Origin: Actinomadura sp. 6K520
GTDB taxonomy: Bacteria; Actinomycetota; Actinomycetes; Streptosporangiales; Streptosporangiaceae
NCBI RefSeq assembly: GCF_004349245.1
Contig: NZ_SMLC01000075.1
Coordinates: 1-34,582, forward strand
Direction: 5' to 3'
DNA length: 34,582 nt
Part shown: in pieces, positions 14,835 through 22,907 of the stretch
How the letters are laid out: every line of letters starts with the position of its first letter
How positions within the stretch are numbered: position 1 is the first letter of the stretch
Program-made: the position numbers and the translations under genes
Notes under the pieces: model-generated
What the model was told of the DNA's origin: nothing
Databases searched by the model: none
What the model saw: the letters and a program-made list of their open reading frames with translations, nothing else

Positions 14835-14863
14835 GTTTCAACGGCGGGTCATGGGTTTATAAA
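14835..14863 (+). promoter_or_regulatory. Possible stress-sigma (SigB/SigF-like) promoter of the lipid kinase gene
   Basis: GTTT at 14835-14838, 14 bases, then GGGTTT at 14853-14858, overlapping TATAAA at 14858-14863. This resembles the GTTT-N14-17-GGGTAT class used by actinobacterial SigB/SigF-type factors. TATAAA could alternatively be an ordinary -10. It lies 32-60 bases before the ATG at 14895. Confidence 0.45.
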
Positions 14864-14894
14864 ATACCGGGCCGGGGGTTCCGGTCCACGTTCA

Positions 14895-15932
14895 ATGTCG
14901 GCAGACGCGGACGAGGGGGCACCGGTCGAGATGCGGAGCGCCGAGATGCGGAGCAAGGCCGAGCTGGAATCGGCGATCGCGGCCGGCGGGCGCGCCGCCC
15001 TGGTGATCAACTCGCGGTCGCGGCGCGGCCGCCGGCTCTACGGCCGGGCGCGCCGGATGCTGCGCGAGTCGGGGATCGAGTTCCCGCACGTCTTCCCGGT
15101 GACCGACCCGACCCGGCTGCGCGAGCTGTTCACCGACGTCCTCGCCCTGGAGCCCGACCTCGTCGTCGTCGGCGGCGGGGACGGCACGATCACCGAGGCC
15201 GTGGGGCACCTGGCGCACCGCGACATCGCGCTCGGCGTGCTGCCGCTCGGCACGACCAACAACTTCGCCCGCAGCCTCGAACTGCCGATGGACCTGCCCG
15301 GCGCGGTCCGCACGCTCGCCCTCGGCGAGCCGGGCGGGGGGAAGGTCGCCGACGTGGACGTCGGCTGGTTCGAGAGCACCGGCGACCCGCGGGGCGACGG
15401 ACCGGGCGAGGAGCGCGAGCACATCTTCGCGAACATGGTGAGCCTCGGCCTGTCGGTGCACGTCGCCGACCGGGTCCCGCACGCGCTCAAGCGGGTCATG
15501 GGGCGCTCCGCCTACGGCCTGACGGCGGCGGCCCTGCTGGCCCGGCACCGGGCCTTCACCGCCCGCATCACGATCGGCGGCGAGACCGAGGAGCTGGCGA
15601 CGCACCAGCTCAACATCGCCAACGGCGCGCACCAGAGCGGGCAGCGCATCGCCCGCGACGCCAGCCCCGACGACCGGCTGCTCGCCGTCTACTGGCTGGG
15701 CGACGAGCGGCGGCTGCGGCTGGCCTCGGCGACGGCGCGGCACGTCCTCACCGGCCAGCGGCGGAGCCTGCGCGAGGACGCCTTCCGCACCACCGCCGAG
15801 GTGCAGATCGAGACCGACCCGCCGCTGCGGGTGGACGTGGACGGCGAGATCCGCGGCCGCACCCCCGTGTCGATCCGGCTGCGCGGCAACGCGCTGCGCG
15901 TCATCGTCCCGCAGACCTTCGACGACACCTGA
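14895..15932 (+). CDS. Diacylglycerol kinase family lipid kinase (DagK/YegS-like)
   Basis: Predicted lipid kinase of 345 residues. The nucleotide-binding motif GGGDGT is at 93-98, preceded by LVINSRSRRGRR and followed by LGVLPLGTTNNFARSL, the hallmark of the DAGK catalytic domain. The C-terminal domain (IANGAHQSG; VDVDGEIRGRTPV) matches the YegS/DgkB fold. It would phosphorylate diacylglycerol or a related lipid at the inner face of the membrane. The start is uncertain: ATG at 14895 follows the promoter-like element by ~30 bases, but ATG at 14946 has a better GGAG spacing and ATG at 14931 is also possible. It is divergent from the esterase-fold gene. Confidence 0.9.
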   Translation: MSADADEGAPVEMRSAEMRSKAELESAIAAGGRAALVINSRSRRGRRLYGRARRMLRESGIEFPHVFPVTDPTRLRELFTDVLALEPDLVVVGGGDGTITEAVGHLAHRDIALGVLPLGTTNNFARSLELPMDLPGAVRTLALGEPGGGKVADVDVGWFESTGDPRGDGPGEEREHIFANMVSLGLSVHVADRVPHALKRVMGRSAYGLTAAALLARHRAFTARITIGGETEELATHQLNIANGAHQSGQRIARDASPDDRLLAVYWLGDERRLRLASATARHVLTGQRRSLREDAFRTTAEVQIETDPPLRVDVDGEIRGRTPVSIRLRGNALRVIVPQTFDDT

Positions 15933-15996
15933 ACCCGCGGGCGCGGTCCGGCGGTCCCGGGCACGGAGGTGGCCGGGGCCGGGTGACGTCTGTTCA

Positions 15997-16012
15997 GTGA
16001 CCTCATGGTCAC
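15997..16012. promoter_or_regulatory. Inverted-repeat operator upstream of the monooxygenase
   Basis: GTGACC-TCAT-GGTCAC, a perfect 6-4-6 inverted repeat ending two bases before a possible -10 (TACGCT, 16014-16019). A TetR-like repressor site is a reasonable guess; no regulator gene is adjacent. Confidence 0.5.
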
Positions 16013-16054
16013 CTACGCTCATGGAGACCGCAACAGAATGAGGTTCGGACGACC

Positions 16055-17509
16055 ATGGCGCACAGTGCGGTGATCATCGGAAGCGGGTTCGGCGGGATCG
16101 GCATGGCGATCCGGCTGCGGAAGGCCGGGATCCAGGACGTCGTGATCCTGGAGAAGGCGGACGGTCTCGGCGGCACCTGGCGGGACAACACCTATCCGGG
16201 CGCCGCCTGCGACGTGCCCTCCCACCTGTACTCGTACTCCTTCGAGCGGAAGACGGACTGGACCCGGCGGTTCCCGCCGCAGGCGGAGATCCTCGAGTAC
16301 CTGCGGCACTGCGCCCGCAAGTACGGCGTGCTCGACCGGATCAGGTTCGGCACCGAGGTGACCGAGGCGCGGTTCGACGAGGACCGGGCCCTCTGGCGGA
16401 TCTCCACGACCTCCGGCGAACTGGAGTCGCGGCTGCTGGTCTCCGGGTGCGGGCAGCTCAACCGGCCGGTCCTGCCGGACATCGCGGGACGCGACTCGTT
16501 CACCGGGACGAGCTTCCACTCCGCCCGCTGGGACCACGGCGCCGACCTGCGCGGCAAGCGGATCGCGGTGATCGGGACGGGCGCGAGCGCGATCCAGATC
16601 GTCCCGGAGATCGCCAAGGAGGCCGCGGAGCTGCGGCTGTTCCAGCGCTCCGCGCCGTACGTGATCGACAAGCCCGACCGGCCGTACCGGGCGTGGCAGA
16701 AGGCCGCCCTCGACAACGTGCCGGGGCTGTACGAGCTGAACCGCGCCCGGATCTACGCGCTGCTCGAGGCGCGGGCGATCGGGTTCTTCAAGTACCCGAA
16801 GCTGCTGGCGATGGTGGAGAACCGGTTCCGGAAAACGCTGCAGGAGGGTGTGGCGGACCCCGCCCTGCGCAGGGCGCTCATCCCCGACTACCCGCTGGGC
16901 TGCAAACGGATCCTCATCTCCAACGACTACTACCCGGCACTGGCCCGGCCGCACGTCGAGCTGGTCACCGACCCGATCGAGGCCATCACCCCGTCCGGTG
17001 TCCGGACCGCGGAGCGCGCGTACGACGTGGACGTCATCGTCTACGCGACCGGGTTCCAGACCAGCGACTTCCTCGCCCCGATGAAGATCGTCGGGCGGGA
17101 CGGCCGGGAGCTGAACGAGGCGTGGCGGGACGGCGCGGAGGCGCACCTCGGCATCACGGTCAGCGGCTTCCCCAACCTGTTCCTGCTGTACGGGCCGTAC
17201 ACCAACCTCGGGCACAACTCGATCATCTACATGCTGGAGTCGCAGTTCCGGTACGTCGTCGAGTGCGCGGAGGTGCTGCGGCGGCACGGGCTCGACTGGA
17301 TCGACGTCCGGCCGGACGTGCAGGACGCGTTCACCCGGGAGATGCGGGAGCGGATGCGCTCGACGGTGTGGGAGACGGGCTGCGAGAGCTGGTACATGAC
17401 CGCCGACGGCAAGGTCGTCAACAACTGGCCGGGCTTCACCTTCGCCTACCGCCGCGCCACCCGGCGTCCCGACCCGCGGCACTTCCGGGCACGCGCCGCC
17501 GCCCGATAG
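16055..17509 (+). CDS. Flavin-containing monooxygenase, Baeyer-Villiger type
   Basis: Predicted FAD- and NADPH-dependent monooxygenase of 484 residues. The FAD-binding motif is GSGFGG at 9-14. The Baeyer-Villiger fingerprint FxGxxxHxxxW(D) is FTGTSFHSARWD at 149-160. The second nucleotide-binding motif is GTGASA near 173-178, and VIVYATGF lies downstream. GLGGTWRDNTYPGAACDVPSHLYSYSF-like sequence near 36-60 is typical of the EtaA/4-hydroxyacetophenone monooxygenase group. It should insert oxygen into ketones to give esters or oxidise soft heteroatoms; the substrate is unknown. The SDR gene starts 46 bp downstream on the same strand, but with its own apparent leaderless promoter. Confidence 0.92.
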   Translation: MAHSAVIIGSGFGGIGMAIRLRKAGIQDVVILEKADGLGGTWRDNTYPGAACDVPSHLYSYSFERKTDWTRRFPPQAEILEYLRHCARKYGVLDRIRFGTEVTEARFDEDRALWRISTTSGELESRLLVSGCGQLNRPVLPDIAGRDSFTGTSFHSARWDHGADLRGKRIAVIGTGASAIQIVPEIAKEAAELRLFQRSAPYVIDKPDRPYRAWQKAALDNVPGLYELNRARIYALLEARAIGFFKYPKLLAMVENRFRKTLQEGVADPALRRALIPDYPLGCKRILISNDYYPALARPHVELVTDPIEAITPSGVRTAERAYDVDVIVYATGFQTSDFLAPMKIVGRDGRELNEAWRDGAEAHLGITVSGFPNLFLLYGPYTNLGHNSIIYMLESQFRYVVECAEVLRRHGLDWIDVRPDVQDAFTREMRERMRSTVWETGCESWYMTADGKVVNNWPGFTFAYRRATRRPDPRHFRARAAAR

Positions 17510-17543
17510 CACCGGGCGCGCCCCGGGCCCCCGGCGGTCGGCA

Positions 17544-17549
17544 TAGGCT
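17544..17549 (+). promoter_or_regulatory. Leaderless -10 element of the SDR gene
   Basis: TAGGCT, a TANNNT hexamer ending six bases before the ATG at 17556. No ribosome-binding site precedes this ATG, so transcription probably starts at the start codon. Confidence 0.55.
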
Positions 17550-17555
17550 CGGCCC

Positions 17556-18323
17556 ATGCCGACCGCCTTCATCACCGGTGCCACCGCGGGGATCGGTGCC
17601 GCCTTCGCCCGCCGGCTCGCCGCCGACGGATTCGACCTCGTCCTGCTGGCCCGCGACACCGCGCGGCTGGAGCGGACCGCCGCCGAGCTGCACGAGACCT
17701 ACGCCGTCCGCACCGAGACGCTGACCGCCGACCTGTCCACCGAGGAGGGCCTGACCGCGGCCGAGGAGCGCGCCCGCGAGGACATCGGCCTCCTGGTCAA
17801 CAACGCCGGATTCGCCAACCGGGGCAAGTTCCTCGACGTCCCGGTGGCGGACGAGCTGACGATGCTCAGGGTGCACTGCGAGGCCGTCCTGCGGCTCACC
17901 CACGCGGTCCTGCCGGGGATGCTGGAACGCGGGCGGGGCGGCGTCATCAACGTCTCGTCGGTGTCGGCGTTCGCGACCCGCGGCACCTACGGGGCGTCGA
18001 AGGCGTGGGCGGTGAGCTTCAGCGAGGGCGTCGCCGCCGACATCCGGGCGCGCTCGCGGGGCGGGGTGCGCGTGATGGCGCTGTGCCCCGGCTTCGTGCA
18101 CACCGAGTTCCACGAACGCGCCCAGATGGACATGTCGGACGTCCCCGACTTCATGTGGCTGGACAAGGACGACGTCGTCGACGCCGCGCTGCGCGACCTG
18201 CGGCGCGGTGTCCAGGTGAGCGTCCCCAGCCCGCAGTACAAGGCGATCGTGGGCGCCACCCGGCTCCTCCCCCGCGGCCTGCTCGCGCGGATGTCCTCCG
18301 GCACGGGACGCAAATACAAGTGA
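17556..18323 (+). CDS. Short-chain dehydrogenase/reductase (SDR)
   Basis: Predicted classical SDR of 255 residues. The cofactor motif TGATAGIG is at 7-14 and NNAG is near 86. The catalytic Ser lies in NVSSVSAF, and Tyr145/Lys149 come from YGASK. The C-terminal extension ends with MSSGTGRKYK. It would interconvert an alcohol and a ketone with NAD(P)H. It is paired with the upstream monooxygenase; similar FMO-SDR pairs occur in mycobacteria (for example the mymA region), so a shared lipid or steroid-like substrate is plausible but unproven. A strong hairpin follows the stop. Confidence 0.9.
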   Translation: MPTAFITGATAGIGAAFARRLAADGFDLVLLARDTARLERTAAELHETYAVRTETLTADLSTEEGLTAAEERAREDIGLLVNNAGFANRGKFLDVPVADELTMLRVHCEAVLRLTHAVLPGMLERGRGGVINVSSVSAFATRGTYGASKAWAVSFSEGVAADIRARSRGGVRVMALCPGFVHTEFHERAQMDMSDVPDFMWLDKDDVVDAALRDLRRGVQVSVPSPQYKAIVGATRLLPRGLLARMSSGTGRKYK

Positions 18324-18335
18324 TCTTTCGGTCAG

Positions 18336-18361
18336 GGCCGCCGGTCTTGTCCCCGGCGGCC
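18336..18361 (+). terminator. Hairpin terminator after the SDR gene
   Basis: GGCCGCCGG, 8-base loop, CCGGCGGCC: a perfect 9-bp stem starting 13 bases after the SDR stop. No T-run. The rest of the gap to 18489 shows no gene. Confidence 0.65.
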
Positions 18362-18489
18362 TAACAGGGCAAGCTGACTTTCAGGTCGATTCGATTACGG
18401 CGCGCGAACGACTCCGTCCTCCTGCCCCCCACCCCACCGCCATCCAAAGGACGAGCCTCGCTCGACCGCGCCGAGAGGTCCCTCTCCCG

Positions 18490-19440
18490 ATGGGTCACGA
18501 CCTGGGTTACGCCGCCCTCGCCTTGATCGCCACGACCATCTACTACATCGCGTTCCTGGTCTTCCGGATCTCCGCCCGCCGCATGGAGCCGCTGCGCGGC
18601 AGCCGCCCGTTCCGCGTCGCGCGGCTCATGCTCACCGACCCGATCTGGCTGGGCGGCGGGCTCCTGCTCTTCCTCGGCCTCGGGTACGAGGTCGTCGCGT
18701 TCTCCCGGGTGCCGCTCCCCGTCGTGCAGCCGATCTTCGCGGCCGGCCTGGTGCTCCTCGTCTTCTTCGCGGTGCGCTTCCTCGGCGAGCGGCTGAGCGG
18801 GCGGGAGTGGACCAGCGTCGCGCTGTTCGTCGTCGCCACGATCCTGATCGGGCTCTCGGCCACGTCCGGGGGCGAGGTGCGGGCCGAGCACACGCTGGTG
18901 GGAACGCTCGTCAGCCCGTGGACGATGATCGCGATCTGCGCCCCGGCCATCGTCATCGCCGCGCTCGTGTGGCTCGTCGGGGACCGGCGCACCGGCGGCC
19001 GGCACGCCCGCAAGCTCGCCGGGGTCGCCTACGGCGTCGGCGCCGGCGCCTGCGCCGGGCTCGCCGAGGCCGGCATCCGCGGCATCTCGATCGTGTACAT
19101 GGACACCGGGAGCGTCCGGGCCGTGCTGGAGTCCGCCTACCCGTACCTGACGATCGGGGCCGCCGCGATCGCGCTCGGGCAGCTGCAGGTCGCCCTGCAG
19201 CGCTGCCGCATCGCAATCATCGCGGTGGTGCTGACCGTCATCGGCCGGACGTACCTGATCCTCAGCAGCACCGTCCTGTTCGGCGAGGACTGGCCGCGGG
19301 AGACCGGGCCGTTCATGCTGCGGACCGGCGGCTTCGCGCTGGCGCTGGTCGCGCTGGTCATGTTCCCCAGGCACGAGAACCCGGACCCGCCCGAGCCGCC
19401 GCCCGCCGGGGGCGACCGGTACATGCGCGCCGTCGGCTGA
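18490..19440 (+). CDS. Multi-pass membrane protein of the DMT (EamA/NIPA-like) type
   Basis: Predicted integral membrane protein of 316 residues with about eight to nine hydrophobic helices, for example 7-26, 52-72, 80-96, 108-126, 143-160, 174-192 and three more toward the C-terminus. The pattern GYEVVAFSRVPLPVVQPIFAAGLV and VRFLGERLSGREW is typical of drug/metabolite transporter-superfamily proteins, including NIPA-like members. It probably moves a small solute across the cytoplasmic membrane; the substrate is unknown. GAGAGG lies about 10 bases before the ATG. The C-terminus is a short Pro-rich cytoplasmic tail. Confidence 0.75.
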   Translation: MGHDLGYAALALIATTIYYIAFLVFRISARRMEPLRGSRPFRVARLMLTDPIWLGGGLLLFLGLGYEVVAFSRVPLPVVQPIFAAGLVLLVFFAVRFLGERLSGREWTSVALFVVATILIGLSATSGGEVRAEHTLVGTLVSPWTMIAICAPAIVIAALVWLVGDRRTGGRHARKLAGVAYGVGAGACAGLAEAGIRGISIVYMDTGSVRAVLESAYPYLTIGAAAIALGQLQVALQRCRIAIIAVVLTVIGRTYLILSSTVLFGEDWPRETGPFMLRTGGFALALVALVMFPRHENPDPPEPPPAGGDRYMRAVG

Positions 19441-19506
19441 ACGGGACGTTCCGGGTGGCCGGAGATCATCGCGGGCTCGTGGAACGTGCTGCCCCGGGTC
19501 GGCGGA

Positions 19507-19512
19507 TAAACT
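19507..19512 (+). promoter_or_regulatory. Leaderless -10 element of the GroES-like gene
   Basis: TAAACT, seven bases before the GTG at 19520. No ribosome-binding site is present. No CIRCE-type inverted repeat was found, so HrcA control is not indicated. Confidence 0.6.
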
Positions 19513-19519
19513 CCCCAGC

Positions 19520-19840
19520 GTGTCCGATCCTAAGTTCGAAGTCCAGATGCTCCACGACCGCGTCATGATCAAGACCGAGAAGGACGGCGGTGAGCGCCGC
19601 AGCACCGGCGGGATCGTCATCCCGGCGACGGTCGAGCAGGCCAACCGCCTGGTCTGGGGTGAGGTCTGCGGGGTCGGCCACCACGTGCGCGTCGTCAAGC
19701 CCGGCGACCGGGTGTTGTACCACCCGGGCGACCAGTTCGAGGTCGAGATCCAGGGCGAGAACTACCTCGTCATGCGCGAGCGGGACCTGCACGCCATCGC
19801 CAGCGAGCGTCCCGAGCACGGCACCGGCCTCTACCTGTGA
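19520..19840 (+). CDS. Stand-alone GroES-like co-chaperonin
   Basis: Predicted cytoplasmic protein of 106 residues with a GroES fold. It has HDRVMIKTE, the mobile-loop sequence TGGIVIP that contacts GroEL, GEVCGVG, VKPGDRVLYHPGD and ENYLVMRERDLHAI. The central roof segment of canonical GroES appears shortened, and the C-terminus has an extra ~15 residues (ASERPEHGTGLYL). No groEL gene is adjacent. Actinobacteria commonly have a canonical groES-groEL1 elsewhere, so this is probably a divergent paralog that may still bind a GroEL. The GTG start is supported by the leaderless promoter at 19507-19512. Confidence 0.85.
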   Translation: MSDPKFEVQMLHDRVMIKTEKDGGERRSTGGIVIPATVEQANRLVWGEVCGVGHHVRVVKPGDRVLYHPGDQFEVEIQGENYLVMRERDLHAIASERPEHGTGLYL

Positions 19841-19883
19841 CGTCCCGGACGCCCTGAGCCGCCGCGGCGGGCCGGGCGGCCCG

Positions 19884-22800
19884 TCAGACGGTGATCATGG
19901 CGGTGGAGCCGGCGCGGTCCTTGGTGACCCGCAGCTGCGCGGGGATGCGGGCGCGCAGCTCGGCGACGTGGCTGACGACGCCGACGGCGCGGCCGCCGTC
20001 GCGCAGGCCGTCGAGGACGTCCATGACCTCGTCGAGCGTCTCCTCGTCGAGGGTGCCGAAGCCCTCGTCGACGAACAGCGTGCCGATCTCGGTGCCGCCC
20101 GCCTCGGCGGTGACGACGTCGGCGAGGCCGAGCGCCAGCGACAGCGAGGTGATGAACGACTCGCCGCCCGACAGTGTCACCGGGTCGCGTTCGAGGCCCG
20201 TCCAGGCGTCGGCGATCCGCAGCCCGAGACCGCCCGCGCCCCGGGTGCGGTCGCCCGCCGCCTTCCCGGTGGTGTGCAGGAGGGCGTAGCGGCCGCCGGA
20301 CATGCGCGAGAGCCGCTCGTTCGCGGCGTCGACGACCTGCCTCAGGCGGGCGGCCAGCACGTACGCCGACAGCGACATGTCGTGCCGGTTCGCGGGGTGC
20401 TTGCCGGACGTCAGGCCCGCGAGCCGCTCGGCGACCTCGTGCCGCTCGGCGGCGGGACGCCACGCGCCGACGGCCTCGCCGAGCTCCGCGCGCAGGTCGG
20501 CCAGGCGGTCGCAGCGGTGCCGGGCGCGGTCGGCGGCGCTCACCGCCCCGGTGTGCGCCGCGTCCGCCGCGGCGAGCGCGGCTTCGAGCGCCGGCAGGTC
20601 GGGGGCGGGCAGAGCGGCGGCCTCCACCAGCGCGGGATCCGCGAGCAGGTCGCGGACGGCGGCCTCCTCGTCGTCCAGGCGGCGGATCCTGTCACGCAGG
20701 TCACCCTCATCCTCGTCGGACATCGCGGCCCCGACGACCTCGTCCGGGGTGCGGAACCCCTCCGCCTCGGCGGCGCCCTTCGCGGTCGCGCGGGCCGCCG
20801 CCAGTTCCTCGGCGGCGCGGCCGGACGCGCGCAGCGCCTCGATGGTCTCGGCGAGCGCGTCCGCCTCGCGGCCGAGCCGGACGATGCGCGCTTCGAGCGT
20901 CGTGTCCTCGCCGCGCGCCTCGGCCAGCTCGGTCGACAGCCTGGTCTGCTCGGCGGCCAGCTCCCTGTCCCGGGCACGGTTGCCGGTGAGGTCGTGGGAG
21001 ACCGTCTCGCGCTCCTCACGAGCCTGTTCGAGCTCCCGCCCGGCCTGGTGGAGGGACTCCTCCAAGCGCTCGGCCTCCGCCGCCTGGGCGTTCACGGCCC
21101 GCAGCGCCTGTTCCGCCTCTTCGAGTTCCGCGGCGATGACGGCGGCGTCGGTCTCCCCGGCGATCTCCATCTGGTGGTCGCGGTCGGAGCGCAGGGCCTC
21201 CACTTCGATTGACGCCCGCTCCCGGACGTCCTGGGCGGCGTCGGCCTCGCCCTGCGCCTGCTCGACCTCGTCCTCGCCCGGGATCTCGGCGGACGGCGTG
21301 CCGGGGGCGGGATGCTCGGTCGAGCCGCAGACGCGGCACGGCTCGCCGTCTCGCAGCTCCCCCGCGAGGACGGACGCCATCCCGTCCAGCCGCGCCTGCC
21401 GCAGGTCCAGTACCCGCTGCCGGGCCGCCTGTGCCGTGTCGATCGCGGCCCGGTACCGCCCCTCCGCCTCGGCGAGGCGATGCGCCACCTGGTCACGCCG
21501 GTGCGCCGCGTCGAGACGGCGCGCCGCCTCCTGGACGGCGGCCTCGGCTCCGGGGCGGCCCGCCGCCGCGATGTTGGCCTCGTCCAGCTCGGCGCGGCGG
21601 GCGTCCACAACGGCGGGCAGCTCGGCGAGGGCCGCGGCGATCCGCGCATCCTCGGGCTCCAGCCGGGCCAGCTCGCGCGCCAGTACCGCGCGCTCGTCCT
21701 CGATCTGCCGGAGCCTCGCCGCCTTGCCGCGCACGCTCTCCAGGGTCGCGACCTCGTCACGGCGGGCCCGCTCGGCCTTGGTGAGGACGTCCTCCGAGGC
21801 GTTGGGCGGCAGGAGGCCCCCGACTCCGCCGCGCGTCTCGTCGGCCCAGCGGCGCGCCCGCCGCGCCTCCGCGTGCCGCGCCTCGACGGCGTCCACCAGC
21901 GCGACGACCCGGCCGGCGCGTTCCGCGGCGTAGAGGCGCGACGCCATGCGGGACTTCTCCGCGGCGCGCTCGCCGAGGGCTGCGCGGCGCGCGAGCGCTT
22001 CGGCGTGCCGGCGCTGCCGGTCGGCGAGTGCCCTGGCGTCGTCGAAGGCCGTGCGGGCCGCGACGAGTGCCGTTGCGGCCGCTTGCCGCAGCTCGGCGGT
22101 GGCGGTGCGGACGTCCGCGTGCCCGGCGGCGAGCTCGGCGGCCCACGCGGGCAGCGCCTCGATCTCCGCGGACGGCTCGGTCGCGGGCTCGGCGCGGCGC
22201 GGCGCCGGGACCGCCGGGCGTTCCCCGGGCGGTGAGGCGGCGCCCGTCGTCTCGGCGATGCGGCCGGCGATCGAGGACGCCGCCGCGGCCAGGTCATCGG
22301 CCTCCCGCCTCGTGGCCGCACGCCGGTCGGCGAGCCACTTCTCGACCTGGGTGAACACCTCCGTCGCGAAGAGCCGCTCCAGGACCCGGCGGCGCTCGTC
22401 GGCCCCGGCCCGCAGGAACCCGGCGAACTCGCCCTGCGGCAGCAGCGCGACCTGGCAGAACTGGACGGCCGTCATCCCGAGCAGCCGGGAGACGAGGTCG
22501 CCCGCCTCGTCGAGCCTGGTGGTGAGCCCCACCCACGTGCCGTCTTCGAGCTCCTCCAGGATGACCTTGGCGTGCTCGGCGGTGGTCCCGGTGCCGCGCA
22601 GCTTCGGCCGCTCCCACGCCGGCGACCGCGTGATGCGCAGCCGGCGGCCGCGGATCGTCGTCTCCAGGACCACGCCGGGGCCCGTCCCAGGCGCCGCGTG
22701 GTCGCTGCGCAGCCCCTTCACGGCGTTGCGCACCCCCGGGACCTGCCCGTACAGCGCGAAGCACACCGCGTCGAGGATGCTGGTCTTGCCGGCGCCCGTG

Positions 22801-22907
22801 CGGCCCTGGATGAGGAACAGCCCGGCGTCCGACAGCGCGTCGAAGTCGATCTCCTCGGTGCCGGAGAAGGGGCCGAACGCCGTGATGCGCAGCCGGTGCA
22901 GCCTCAC
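19884..22907 (-). CDS. sbcC: DNA repair exonuclease SbcC (Rad50-like ATPase)
   Basis: Predicted SMC-family ATPase of 1007 residues. Walker A GRTGAGKT is at 35-42 and a Q-loop region QVALLPQGEFAGFL follows. Two long coiled coils flank a zinc hook CRVC (Cys524, Cys527) in the middle of the protein. The C-terminal lobe has the ABC signature LSGGESF, Walker B TLFVDEGFGTLDEE and the D-loop. With SbcD it forms the Mre11-Rad50-type nuclease that cleaves DNA hairpins and blocked ends. The GTG at 22907 overlaps the sbcD TGA (GTGA). It is convergent with the GroES-like gene, 43 bp apart; that gap is GC-rich and may hold a terminator. Confidence 0.96.
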   Translation of the reverse strand: MRLHRLRITAFGPFSGTEEIDFDALSDAGLFLIQGRTGAGKTSILDAVCFALYGQVPGVRNAVKGLRSDHAAPGTGPGVVLETTIRGRRLRITRSPAWERPKLRGTGTTAEHAKVILEELEDGTWVGLTTRLDEAGDLVSRLLGMTAVQFCQVALLPQGEFAGFLRAGADERRRVLERLFATEVFTQVEKWLADRRAATRREADDLAAAASSIAGRIAETTGAASPPGERPAVPAPRRAEPATEPSAEIEALPAWAAELAAGHADVRTATAELRQAAATALVAARTAFDDARALADRQRRHAEALARRAALGERAAEKSRMASRLYAAERAGRVVALVDAVEARHAEARRARRWADETRGGVGGLLPPNASEDVLTKAERARRDEVATLESVRGKAARLRQIEDERAVLARELARLEPEDARIAAALAELPAVVDARRAELDEANIAAAGRPGAEAAVQEAARRLDAAHRRDQVAHRLAEAEGRYRAAIDTAQAARQRVLDLRQARLDGMASVLAGELRDGEPCRVCGSTEHPAPGTPSAEIPGEDEVEQAQGEADAAQDVRERASIEVEALRSDRDHQMEIAGETDAAVIAAELEEAEQALRAVNAQAAEAERLEESLHQAGRELEQAREERETVSHDLTGNRARDRELAAEQTRLSTELAEARGEDTTLEARIVRLGREADALAETIEALRASGRAAEELAAARATAKGAAEAEGFRTPDEVVGAAMSDEDEGDLRDRIRRLDDEEAAVRDLLADPALVEAAALPAPDLPALEAALAAADAAHTGAVSAADRARHRCDRLADLRAELGEAVGAWRPAAERHEVAERLAGLTSGKHPANRHDMSLSAYVLAARLRQVVDAANERLSRMSGGRYALLHTTGKAAGDRTRGAGGLGLRIADAWTGLERDPVTLSGGESFITSLSLALGLADVVTAEAGGTEIGTLFVDEGFGTLDEETLDEVMDVLDGLRDGGRAVGVVSHVAELRARIPAQLRVTKDRAGSTAMITV

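Noticed and set aside
14814..14894. Earlier start of the lipid kinase at 14814
   Set aside because: It lies upstream of the best promoter-like element (14835-14863), so it would not be on the transcript.
13735..16047. 14-base match AGAATGAGGTTCGG near 13735 and 16034
   Set aside because: One copy is coding in the amidohydrolase N-terminus, the other is in a leader; there is no flanking similarity, so chance is likely.
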